8,052 bases of DNA from an uncultured Acetatifactor sp. (lineage in GTDB: Bacteria; Bacillota; Clostridia; Lachnospirales; Lachnospiraceae). Shown one piece after another: positions 1 to 6,234 of the stretch (position 1 is the stretch's first letter; each line of letters opens with the position of its first letter). The notes below the pieces were generated by a model. That model was given only the letters and a program-made list of their open reading frames with translations. It made no database searches and was not told the DNA's origin. The position numbers and the translations under genes are program-made. The DNA lies in assembly GCA_948496895.1 (NCBI GenBank), contig CAOOJO010000110.1:1-8052 (forward strand), read 5' to 3'.

Positions 1-3000
1 CGGTTCAGCTCATTGTCCTCCACCAGGAGGATGCGCTTGCCCGTGAAATCCGCCGCCGCCCAGGAGGCGGACTCGTTCTCCTTCTCCAGGAGATGGTTGG
101 CGGCCAGCAGGGCGGCCTTCAAGTCCGACATGAACAGCGGCTTGGCGCAGAAGGCGGTGACCCCTGCCTGCTTGGCCTCCTCCTCGATGTCCGTCCAGTC
201 GTAGGCGGTGAGGATGATGATGGGGACTTCGTGACCGATGGCCTCGCGGATGCGCCTGCAGGTCTCCAGCCCGCTCATCTCCGGCATCTGCCAGTCGATG
301 ATATAGGTGTGGTAGGAATCCCCCTCGTTGTAAGCGCTCTTGGCCCGGTAGACCGCCTCCTTTCCGGAGGTAGTCCACTCCGCCCGCATGCCGATCTGGG
401 TCAGCATCTTGCTCACGCTCTCACAGCTATCGCAGTCGTCGTCCACCACGATGGCCCGGAGCCCATCCAGCTCCTTGATCTGCGCCGCGTTCCGTTCGAT
501 ATCCTGGAGCTTCAGGCTCAGCGCCACCTTAAACTCGCTGCCCTTCCCCTTCTCGCTCTCCACGGTGATGGTGCCGCCCATCATATCCACGATGTTCTTG
601 GTGATGGCCATCCCCAGGCCCGTGCCCTGTATGCCGGTCTTTGTGGTGCTGGCCTCCCGCTCGAAAGGCTCGAAGATATGCTCCACGAATTCCGGTGCCA
701 TGCCGATGCCATTGTCCTTGACGGTAAATATGTAGTCGCCCCTGCCCCGGTGGAAGGTGGTCTGCTGCTGGATGCGGAAGCTTACGGTACCTCCCGCGGG
801 GGTATACTTCACGGCATTGCTCAGGAGGTTCACGAAGACCTGGCTCAGCTTCAGGGGATCGGCGATTACATCCTCATTGTTCACATTGAAGGTATCGATG
901 AACAGCTCCAGCCGCTTGGCTGCCACCTGGGGCTGGATGATGTTGACCAGATTGTGGGTCAGCTCGGAGATGTTGCATTCCTGCTCCTTGATTTGCACCT
1001 TTCCGCTCTCGATGCGGCTCATGTCCAGGATGTCGTTGATCAGGCTCAGGAGATGGTTGCTGGAGGAGAGCACCTTCTGCAGGCAGTCCCGCACCTGATC
1101 CTTATTGTCGATATGGCTGGCCGCGATGGTGGCGAAGCCGATGATGGCGTTCATGGGGGTGCGTATGTCGTGGGACATATTGGAGAGGAAGGTAGTCTTG
1201 GCCTGATTGGCCCGCTGGGCCTGCAGCAGGGCCTCCTGCAGGGCGTGGGTCTGCTCCCGCTGCTTCTGTACCTGGGCCGTGATGTCCTTGGACACCACCA
1301 TGACCATGATGTCCCCCGTGGCATTCTCCCGGTTCATGATGAAGGACTGCCGCACGCACATGGGCTGTTCTGCCTGGGCCCAGTAGTCCACATTGACCTC
1401 CATCTCCCCCTGCTCGAAGCGCTGCCGCAGATTCTCCAGGCCGGTCACGGCCCCATACTCCTCCAGGGATTCCTCCATGATGAAGGACTTCCATCTCTCA
1501 AAGCAGTCCGAGGCGGCGCAGGGGGCCTTCAGCCCTGCCTTTTCCAGCAGGGAGAACTGCCGCCCGTCTATGGAGCGGACGACGTCTTGCTCGATCAAAT
1601 CCCGGGTGAGGTTGAACTCAAAGGTACAGAAGGCTGTGGAGGTGATGGCAATCCGGTACTGCCGTTCCTTGCGGTTCATGACGGACAGCTCCTTCTGGCT
1701 CTGCAGCTCCCGCAGCTTCAGCTCGGTGATGTTCTGCCGGACGAAGAGGATGCGGACGGTTCGCCCCTTCTCCCGCTGGAGGCGCACCGCGATCAGGTGC
1801 TCCCAGTCCTCCTTGCCGTCCCGGGAGACATGGCACTCATAGGTGAAGGTGTCCTGCTCCGACAGAATCTCCGCGATGGAGTCAGGGCGGAAAGTCGCAA
1901 GGAACCGCTCCCTCTCCTCGTCCCCGATGATGTCCTGTGCGTTGCTTCGGATGATGTCGTCATAGGAGCCCTCCATGCCCAGGCTGCTGCTCAGCGGCTG
2001 GATGCCGTCCATGTAGGAATAGGTGTTGGCCTCCAGATCCACCGTGAGATACCTGGAGGAGAAGAGGGTGTTCAGCCCGTCCAGCACATAGCCCAGCTGG
2101 GTGTTGCGCTTTTCCAGCAGCTTTCGCTGCATGCGGCTGTGCAATAGTAAGACAATTATGTAGACAACGAACAGGCAGATTAAAATGACCTGTAGGACCA
2201 TGCCGGCATGGTTGGCCTCCCGGATCATAGAGTCTGACACGCTCTGGGGAAAGGCCTGGACCAGCACATATTCGCTGTCCGGTATGTGGAATACGCAGAG
2301 ATTGTCGGAGGGGCTCTCGGGCATGCACAGGAAGCCCGCGCTCCCGGCGCCGCGCTGGAAGGTCTCCAGGATGGCGTCAGCGGTTTCGGCATCGATATCG
2401 CCGGAATCTAACAGCAGCTCAGACAGAGACTGATCCAGGCCGTTGCTGCCCGAGCTGGCGATGACCTCCCCCTCCCGGGTGCACAGATAGGTATCCGCCA
2501 GTACGCCGAAGTAGCTGGCAGTCAGCATGTCCCGCAGGTAATCCTCCGCGAAGTACAGCCCCAGCAGCACCCCGAGGATTTCGCCATCGTGCTCTACAGG
2601 GGCGTAGAATACCGTCATCGTCTGGTCGTTCAGCATGGATTTGACGACTTCCACGCCGCTCTCCCCCTGCATCCCGTTCAGATAATAGTCCCGGTTCCGG
2701 CTGTCACTGGTCTGACCGTCGGAGGTTATATTGAGTCCCTGGGCATTGGTGAAGTAGATGGCATCAAAGGATGCGTGCTCTTCCATCCCTTTCAGCAGCT
2801 CGGGGGTAATCTCCGGCTGGTTCTGGCTGGCACCCAGCAGATAGGCGTAGTTGCGCACCCGTAGCTGGGCGCTGATGAACTCCCCCCTAAGCCGCCGGGA
2901 CACCTGGTCGGCGGAATCCATGGCGTAATTCAGGTTCTGCGTCTCAATCCGCTTCCTGTTGGTGTCCGAATACCATTGGAACAGCAGGAAGATGCCTGCC

Positions 3001-3053
3001 AACAGGATACAGACATAGACTATGTTTTTCCAGTTTCTTTTCTGTGCATGCAT
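1..3053 (-). CDS. Hybrid sensor histidine kinase with tandem receivers (C-terminus cut by window edge)
   Basis: Membrane sensor kinase that would autophosphorylate on His and pass phosphate to its own receivers. Reading the reverse strand from ATG 3053-3051 gives 1017 codons with no stop; a GGGGGAG ribosome site lies about 6 nt upstream. Visible order: membrane segment near residues 10-26; extracellular region near 27-284 with Cache-like features (RDYYLNGMQGESG, then FYAPVEHDGEILGVLLG); membrane segment 285-304; PAS-like regions near 310-425 and 445-590, ending in QNITELK and SKDITAQ; a Gln-rich helix; HisKA with SHDIRTPMNAI, phospho-acceptor His628; HATPase with N-box NLLSNAVKYTP from 742, DNGIGM from 780 and GTGLGMAI from 810; receiver 1 with VVDDD (871-873), phospho-acceptor Asp920 in DWQMPEMSG and Lys971; then KRILLVEDNELN opening receiver 2. 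No DNA-binding output domain is visible. An HPt domain may lie beyond the edge. Its ligand and partner are unknown. It is transcribed divergently from the LacI-type gene. Confidence 0.96.
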   Translation of the reverse strand, partial: MHAQKRNWKNIVYVCILLAGIFLLFQWYSDTNRKRIETQNLNYAMDSADQVSRRLRGEFISAQLRVRNYAYLLGASQNQPEITPELLKGMEEHASFDAIYFTNAQGLNITSDGQTSDSRNRDYYLNGMQGESGVEVVKSMLNDQTMTVFYAPVEHDGEILGVLLGLYFAEDYLRDMLTASYFGVLADTYLCTREGEVIASSGSNGLDQSLSELLLDSGDIDAETADAILETFQRGAGSAGFLCMPESPSDNLCVFHIPDSEYVLVQAFPQSVSDSMIREANHAGMVLQVILICLFVVYIIVLLLHSRMQRKLLEKRNTQLGYVLDGLNTLFSSRYLTVDLEANTYSYMDGIQPLSSSLGMEGSYDDIIRSNAQDIIGDEERERFLATFRPDSIAEILSEQDTFTYECHVSRDGKEDWEHLIAVRLQREKGRTVRILFVRQNITELKLRELQSQKELSVMNRKERQYRIAITSTAFCTFEFNLTRDLIEQDVVRSIDGRQFSLLEKAGLKAPCAASDCFERWKSFIMEESLEEYGAVTGLENLRQRFEQGEMEVNVDYWAQAEQPMCVRQSFIMNRENATGDIMVMVVSKDITAQVQKQREQTHALQEALLQAQRANQAKTTFLSNMSHDIRTPMNAIIGFATIAASHIDNKDQVRDCLQKVLSSSNHLLSLINDILDMSRIESGKVQIKEQECNISELTHNLVNIIQPQVAAKRLELFIDTFNVNNEDVIADPLKLSQVFVNLLSNAVKYTPAGGTVSFRIQQQTTFHRGRGDYIFTVKDNGIGMAPEFVEHIFEPFEREASTTKTGIQGTGLGMAITKNIVDMMGGTITVESEKGKGSEFKVALSLKLQDIERNAAQIKELDGLRAIVVDDDCDSCESVSKMLTQIGMRAEWTTSGKEAVYRAKSAYNEGDSYHTYIIDWQMPEMSGLETCRRIREAIGHEVPIIILTAYDWTDIEEEAKQAGVTAFCAKPLFMSDLKAALLAANHLLEKENESASWAAADFTGKRILLVEDNELN

Positions 3054-3121
3054 AAAAATCTCCCCCGTCCGCACATGGCCCATATGGAAACAGGATGGAC
3101 GCGATGCGCTTGTGTGCCAAT

Positions 3122-3150
3122 ATTATACCACCTGGGCGGCAGTTTTTGAA
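3122..3150 (-). promoter_or_regulatory. Predicted promoter of the hybrid kinase gene
   Basis: On the minus strand, TTCAAA (3150-3145; 4 of 6 to the -35 consensus) is followed by a 17-bp spacer and a perfect TATAAT (3127-3122). A TGG immediately before the hexamer gives an extended -10. Transcription would begin near 3115, leaving a leader of about 60 nt before the kinase start codon. It fits a housekeeping sigma factor and is back to back with the promoter at 3170-3198. Confidence 0.7.
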
Positions 3151-3169
3151 GACATATTTTTTGGCAGTC

Positions 3170-3198
3170 TTTACGGATTCGGAATAATATGGTATACT
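3170..3198 (+). promoter_or_regulatory. Predicted promoter of the LacI-family gene
   Basis: TTTACG (3170-3175, 4 of 6) with a 17-bp spacer and TATACT (3193-3198, 5 of 6), again with an extended -10 TGG (3190-3192). Transcription would start near 3205. That lies at the left edge of the candidate operator at 3211-3226 and about 60 nt before the chosen regulator start codon. An in-frame ATG at 3210 would therefore sit at the very 5' end of the mRNA and could not have its own ribosome site. Confidence 0.72.
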
Positions 3199-3210
3199 GG
3201 TAAAAAGAAA

Positions 3211-3226
3211 TGATAACCGCTTGTTA
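3211..3226 (+). promoter_or_regulatory. Candidate autoregulatory LacI-type operator
   Basis: TGATAACCGCTTGTTA is an imperfect CG-centred dyad (centre 3218/3219; pairs match at the centre and at steps 3, 4, 6 and 8). On the reverse strand it contains AAGCGGTT, the same core as the operator at 4654-4675, and 11 of 16 bases match when the two are aligned on the core. Both sites even share mismatches at the second and fifth pairs from the centre. It lies just downstream of the -10 of the regulator's own promoter, where bound repressor would block initiation or clearance. Autoregulation is inference. Confidence 0.55.
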
Positions 3227-3263
3227 CAAATACGGACGATACTATGGAAAAGGGAGTGATGAA

Positions 3264-4241
3264 ATGGCGACGTTAAAGGATGTGGCGAGGGAATCGGGGC
3301 TTACGGTAGGTACGGTGTCCCGGGTACTGAACAACAGGGGGTACATCAGCGACAAGGCCCGGGAGAAGGTGGAGCAGGCCATGAAGAAGCTGAACTACCA
3401 GCCCAATGAGGTGGCCCGTTCCCTGTCCAAGAGCAGCAGCAACACCATAGGGCTCATCGTGCCGCATATCCGCCATCCGTATTTTATAGAAATGATCAGC
3501 CATCTGGAGTACCAGGCCTATCAGAAGGGGTACAGGATACTGCTGTGCAATTCCCGGAACATACAGGAGAAGGAAAGGGAATACATCGAGATCTGCACCG
3601 GCAACAAGGTGGCGGGGATCATTCTGTGCAGCGGCACCGTGCCAGTGGAGGTGTTCGACAAGATCGGGATTTCCGTGGTCACCATCGAGCGGTTCCTGGA
3701 CAACGGCACGGCGGCGGTGGAATGCGACAACAGACAGGGGGGCGTGCTGGCCGCGGAGAAGCTGATCGCCTGCGGCTGCAGGAACCTGCTCCATGTGGGG
3801 AACATCGGGGGCGTCTTCATGCCCGCGGACATGCGCACCGAGGGCTTCCGGGAGGTCTGCGAGAGGGAGCATGTGCACTTTGAGGAGATCCTCACGGAGG
3901 AAATCCAGTATGACAGCATGATGTACGAGGACATGCTGGAGGAGGCCCTGCGGAAATATCCGAAGACCGACGGGCTGTTCGTGAACAGCGACGTCATCGC
4001 CGCCCAGACCCTGCAGGCCTGCGGGAGGCTCCATATTCCGGTGCCGGAGCGGCTGAAGATCATCGGGTTCGACGACGTGTTCCTATCCACCCTTACCACG
4101 CCCCAGCTTACCACCATCCACCAGCCCGCCAGGGAAATGGCGGAGATCGCCGTCAACCTCCTCCACGATTCCGTCTCCGGGAAGGTGGTTCCCAAGCGGA
4201 CGGTGCTTCCGGTGCGCCTGGTGGAGAGGGGGACTACGTAA
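3264..4241 (+). CDS. LacI/GalR-family transcriptional regulator
   Basis: A 325-residue sugar-responsive DNA-binding protein, close to the usual family length. Residues 3-23 (TLKDVARESGLTVGTVSRVLN) are the LacI helix-turn-helix. By alignment to LacI, Val15, Gly16 and Arg20 sit at the specificity positions of the recognition helix. The hinge helix ends NEVARSLSK, with Leu54 at the position that inserts into a central CG step in this family, matching the CG-centred candidate operators found here. From about residue 60 (NTIGLIVPHIRHPYF) to the end is a periplasmic-binding-protein-like effector domain, including LFVNSDVIAAQTLQA and the hallmark IIGFDDVFLSTLTTPQLTTIHQP. The start at 3264 is chosen because AGGGAG (3251-3256) lies 7 nt upstream and family alignment begins there; the longer frame from 3210 adds an unrelated N-terminus. 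It is monocistronic, divergent from the kinase, and probably represses itself and the transporter operon. The effector sugar is not evident. Confidence 0.97.
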   Translation: MATLKDVARESGLTVGTVSRVLNNRGYISDKAREKVEQAMKKLNYQPNEVARSLSKSSSNTIGLIVPHIRHPYFIEMISHLEYQAYQKGYRILLCNSRNIQEKEREYIEICTGNKVAGIILCSGTVPVEVFDKIGISVVTIERFLDNGTAAVECDNRQGGVLAAEKLIACGCRNLLHVGNIGGVFMPADMRTEGFREVCEREHVHFEEILTEEIQYDSMMYEDMLEEALRKYPKTDGLFVNSDVIAAQTLQACGRLHIPVPERLKIIGFDDVFLSTLTTPQLTTIHQPAREMAEIAVNLLHDSVSGKVVPKRTVLPVRLVERGTT

Positions 4242-4271
4242 GGAAAATGGATGATTATGGAGGATTTAGGC

Positions 4272-4312
4272 AAGGGGTCCTACGTTCTGGGAGAGCGGAG
4301 GGCTCCTTTTTT
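4272..4312 (+). terminator. Intrinsic terminator after the LacI-family gene
   Basis: AAGGGGTCCT (4272-4281) pairs with AGGGCTCCTT (4299-4308) over ten pairs, two of them G-U. Inside it CGTTC (4283-4287) pairs with GAGCG (4293-4297) around a 5-nt loop, separated by one A/G mismatch. Six Ts (4307-4312) follow, and the hairpin starts 30 nt after the stop codon. This ends the regulator transcript, so the transporter operon needs its own promoter. Confidence 0.82.
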
Positions 4313-4530
4313 GTGGAAAAGCACATAAATAACCGCCGAAATCCATGTACGGCGCTGGGGAGAGGGGCTTCCCCGGCCGCTCTGGGGGCAGGGGAGGGAT
4401 GGGAAGCGGACGGGAAACGGACAGGAACAGTCGTTCTGTAGGCGGCCGAAGGGCCGAAATTCCTGGAATTGCGCGGGGGTGGGCCTATGAAATCGAAAAA
4501 TAAGTAAGAATATGTTATCGTATAGTCAAC
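4313..4530. other. Non-coding GC-rich to AT-rich spacer with G-rich tract and short inverted repeats
   Basis: No credible gene: the only short frame here (4247-4441) runs through the upstream terminator, has no ribosome site and resembles nothing recognisable. The left part is very G-rich, with GGGG runs at 4357-4360 and 4364-4367, CCCC at 4371-4374, and four clustered G-runs at 4384-4403 separated by only one or two bases. Further right, CGGCC (4443-4447) and GGCCG (4452-4456) can form a hairpin with a GAAG loop. It is followed by the inverted repeat AATTCC-T-GGAATT (4458-4470). Composition becomes AT-rich after about 4485. AATATGTTA at 4509-4517 repeats the left edge of the operator region (4653-4661). 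Confidence 0.6.
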
Positions 4531-4574
4531 AAATATGACAAAGGCTTATCATATGATAAAAACAGTTCATATTT
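4531..4574. repeat. 44-bp concentric double dyad, probable protein-binding site
   Basis: A perfect 14-bp palindrome TTATCAT/ATGATAA (4546-4559) is flanked by perfect 8-bp inverted arms AAATATGA (4531-4538) and TCATATTT (4567-4574). Both dyads share one centre, between 4552 and 4553, with unmatched 7-bp spacers on each side. It lies 92 bp upstream of the -35 of the transporter promoter, in AT-rich DNA. The geometry suggests a dimer-of-dimers binding site, or an extrudable cruciform. It differs from the CG-centred LacI-type operators, so a second regulator is more likely. Which one is unknown. Confidence 0.6.
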
Positions 4575-4602
4575 CAGAAATATAGTAAATATATACAAAA
4601 AT

Positions 4603-4636
4603 CAGGCCAAAAATGAGAAAATACGGGCCTGTTTTT
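4603..4636 (+). terminator. Terminator-like hairpin upstream of the transporter promoter
   Basis: CAGGCC (4603-4608) pairs perfectly with GGCCTG (4626-4631) across a 17-nt A-rich loop, followed by five Ts. After one T/T mismatch, flanking A and T runs can extend the stem. On the minus strand the same hairpin is followed by ATTTTTG, so it could work both ways. No gene ends immediately before it. It may insulate the promoter from read-through, or end an unrecognised short transcript. Confidence 0.5.
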
Positions 4637-4653
4637 GACTATAATCACGAAAA

Positions 4654-4675
4654 ATATGTTAAGCGGTTGACATAT
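4654..4675. promoter_or_regulatory. Candidate LacI-type operator overlapping the transporter -35
   Basis: A 22-bp CG-centred dyad in which 9 of 11 pairs match: arms ATATGT (4654-4659) and ACATAT (4670-4675) around TAAGCGGTTG. The core TTAAGCGGTTGA resembles operators of the LacI family and resembles, but is longer per half than, a CcpA cre site. It covers the -35 hexamer at 4667-4672, so bound protein would exclude RNA polymerase. The shared core with the site at 3211-3226 points to the LacI-type regulator encoded upstream; that assignment is inference. Confidence 0.72.
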
Positions 4676-4695
4676 AAAAACGGCTGTGCTATGAT
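4667..4695 (+). promoter_or_regulatory. Promoter of the carbohydrate ABC transporter operon
   Basis: A perfect TTGACA (4667-4672), a 17-bp spacer and TATGAT (4690-4695, 5 of 6), with an extended -10 TGC just before it. This is the strongest promoter in the window by consensus. Transcription would start near 4702, giving a leader of about 100 nt. A lone TATAAT at 4640-4645 has no matching -35 and was not called. Confidence 0.85.
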
Positions 4696-4701
4696 CATGT
4701 C

Positions 4702-4802
4702 ATGCAAAACGGAACAGGGTCATACCTGATCGGGCAATCAAGCCGGAAACGGCCCCAAATCATGAAAAAGGCGCAGAGGCGCCATTAAGGAGGAAAAGAG
4801 AC
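4702..4802 (+). other. Structured 5' leader of the transporter mRNA
   Basis: It contains GCCG-GAAA-CGGC (4742-4753), a 4-bp stem capped by a GNRA tetraloop, and GGCGC-AGAG-GCGCC (4770-4783), a 5-bp GC stem. The second stem ends 3 nt before the AAGGAGG ribosome site (4787-4793), which is 9 nt from the start codon. The hairpins leave the ribosome site exposed and could stabilise the mRNA. No riboswitch class is recognised and no leader terminator is seen. Confidence 0.5.
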
Positions 4803-6083
4803 ATGAGAAAGAAGCTACTTGCAATGATGCTGGCCACAGCGATGGGACTCTCCCTGACGGCATGCGGTGGGGAGGGCGGCAGCGGCGGCTCCTCAGGAGA
4901 CGGGAAGGTATCCATCACCATCTTCAACTCCAAGTCAGAGGTGCAGAGCCAGTTCGAGGCCATGGCCGAGGAGTACAGCAAGGCAAAGGGCGTAGATGTG
5001 GAAATCTACTATTCCAATGACACCGTGGCGGCCCACATGGCCACAAAGTATTCCGCCAACGATCCTTACACCATCTCCATGGTGGACGCCAAGGACATCT
5101 ACTCTCTGGCGGAGGAGCACGCGGCAGACCTGAGCAATGAGAAATGGGTGGCCAACACGGATTACGCCATCTCCGTAGGCGGCAAGGTGGTAGGCTTCCC
5201 GGTATGCGTGGAGGCCAGAGGCGTCATCTACAACGCGGAGGCCATCGAGGGCATCACCGGAAAGGAGTTCAAGCCGGAGGAGTACAAGACCCTGGACGCC
5301 TTCCAGGGGCTGCTGGATGAGCTGGTGGCAGGGGGCATGGAGACGCCCACGGGCATCATGAAGGAGGACTGGTCCCTGGGCGCGCAGTTCCTGTGCGAGG
5401 TCTATGAGGAGCAGCCGGACGTGGAAGCCTACATAAGCGCCCTTCACGCAGGCACTGCCGACCTGGCGAACAACCCCAAGTGGACTGCCAAGATGGATAC
5501 CTTCGACGCCCTGAAGAAATACAATTACGCCGCGGGTTCCCCTGTGGCCGCGGAGCGCGAGGTGACGGAGCAGAAGCTGGCCGAGGGCGAGATCGCCTTC
5601 ATGTTCGGCGGCAACTGGGACTGGTCCGTGATCAACGCCTATGAGTATTCCGAGAAGATGGGCATGATGCCCGTTCCCCAGAACACCGACGACGGCGCCA
5701 ACGAGAAGCTGGTGGGCGGCGGATCCAAGTACATGTTCATCGATTCCTCCGAGAACACCTCCGACGAGCAGAGGCAGGCGGCCAAGGACTTCCTGAACTG
5801 GATCGTGTTCGAGGCGGACGGGAACGCCTTCCTCACCGAGCAGTGCGCCCTTGTCCCCGCCTTCAGCAATGTCAACGCGGACGCGCTGGATCCCCTGTCC
5901 GCTTCCGTAAAGAAGTACGCGGACGAAGGGAAGCTGATCGACAACTACAACTACTTCCCGGACGACCATCTCTCCAAGTGCGGCGCCTCCTTCCAGAAAT
6001 ATCTGGCGGACCAGATAGACAGGGCTGGCTTCGCGGCTGAGATCGAGGATTACTGGAAGAACACCGCGCCTGTGGAGCACTGA
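4803..6083 (+). CDS. Carbohydrate ABC transporter substrate-binding lipoprotein (family 1)
   Basis: A 426-residue extracellular solute-binding protein that captures sugar or oligosaccharide at the outer face and delivers it to the two permeases encoded next. It opens with a lipoprotein signal peptide: basic MRKK, a hydrophobic stretch, and lipobox LTAC with Cys21 as the lipidated residue. A flexible Gly/Ser linker follows (22-34). From VSITIF (about 36) the mature fold is typical of family 1 binding proteins, including the hinge-region feature GVIYNAEAIE, the FMFGGNWDW segment near residue 267, and a C-terminal helical lobe with FLNWIVFEADGNAFLTEQ. Aromatic residues around FGGNWDW would suit sugar stacking, but the substrate cannot be read from sequence. 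The length is normal, and AAGGAGG 9 nt upstream supports the start. First gene of the operon; a stable hairpin follows its stop, which would favour excess binding protein. Confidence 0.95.
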   Translation: MRKKLLAMMLATAMGLSLTACGGEGGSGGSSGDGKVSITIFNSKSEVQSQFEAMAEEYSKAKGVDVEIYYSNDTVAAHMATKYSANDPYTISMVDAKDIYSLAEEHAADLSNEKWVANTDYAISVGGKVVGFPVCVEARGVIYNAEAIEGITGKEFKPEEYKTLDAFQGLLDELVAGGMETPTGIMKEDWSLGAQFLCEVYEEQPDVEAYISALHAGTADLANNPKWTAKMDTFDALKKYNYAAGSPVAAEREVTEQKLAEGEIAFMFGGNWDWSVINAYEYSEKMGMMPVPQNTDDGANEKLVGGGSKYMFIDSSENTSDEQRQAAKDFLNWIVFEADGNAFLTEQCALVPAFSNVNADALDPLSASVKKYADEGKLIDNYNYFPDDHLSKCGASFQKYLADQIDRAGFAAEIEDYWKNTAPVEH

Positions 6084-6109
6084 TCTGGCAGGATTCTGAC
6101 ATCTGGCTC

Positions 6110-6160
6110 CCGCGGCGCTGCCCCTGCCCCCTGGGCGCGGCAGCCGGGCAGCGCCCGCGG
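6110..6160 (+). other. Large intercistronic GC hairpin (probable mRNA stabiliser)
   Basis: GCGCTGCCC (6115-6123) pairs perfectly with GGGCAGCGC (6146-6154). The stem extends outward by CCGCG (6110-6114) against the strand at 6155-6160 with one bulged C (6156), and inward by CTGCC (6124-6128) against GGCAG (6139-6143). No T-run follows, so it is a poor terminator. Known family pattern: such hairpins after binding-protein genes block 3' exonucleases and raise that protein over the permeases, as in malE-malF. That role here is inference. Confidence 0.75.
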
Positions 6161-6165
6161 AGGGC

Positions 6166-6221
6166 ATTCCAATGGATTCCAATGGAAGAAAAGCATTTCA
6201 ATAGAAGAAAAGCATTCCAGG
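6166..6221 (+). repeat. Short tandem repeat array before the first permease gene
   Basis: Two adjacent 19-bp units (6176-6194 and 6195-6213) match at 17 of 19 positions. They are preceded by an extra copy of the first ten bases, ATTCCAATGG (6166-6175), and followed by a shortened copy, ATTCCAGG, that runs into the AAGGA ribosome site (6222-6226). The array fills the space between the hairpin and the permease ribosome site. Confidence 0.7.
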
Positions 6222-6234
6222 AAGGATTGAGACT

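Noticed and set aside
93..2147. Long plus-strand open frame of 684 codons
   Set aside because: It lies wholly antisense to the histidine kinase, whose His, ATP-binding and receiver motifs are all intact. Its product is low-complexity, rich in Leu, Val, Gly and His, and matches no recognisable domain. GC-rich third positions readily keep the opposite strand open.
3104..3113. CGCTTGT near the kinase promoter, matching part of the 3211-3226 operator
   Set aside because: Only a 7-bp match and the dyad around it is poor, so a third operator for the LacI-type protein is not supported.
3210..3263. Upstream in-frame extension of the LacI-family gene
   Set aside because: The extra 18 residues are not part of the family, the ATG at 3210 would lie almost at the transcription start, and a good ribosome site serves the ATG at 3264.
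3273..4273. Two minus-strand frames opposite the LacI-family gene
   Set aside because: Both are antisense shadows of a well-conserved regulator; they overlap each other and show no domain.
4247..4441. 64-codon frame after the LacI-family gene
   Set aside because: It spans the intrinsic terminator at 4272-4312, is dominated by the G-rich tract, and has no supported product.
4509..4530. AATATGTTA followed by TCG as a possible extra operator upstream
   Set aside because: The left arm repeats that of the 4654-4675 site, but the CG is one base out of register and the right arm does not match as a dyad.
4640..4645. Perfect TATAAT as an alternative transporter promoter
   Set aside because: No -35 at 16-18 bp spacing, whereas TTGACA-17-TATGAT just downstream is complete.
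4935..6182. Minus-strand open frame of 415 codons opposite the binding-protein gene
   Set aside because: A shadow of a clear lipoprotein gene; composition is Val, Leu, Gly and His rich, no ribosome site supports it, and it runs into the intercistronic hairpin.
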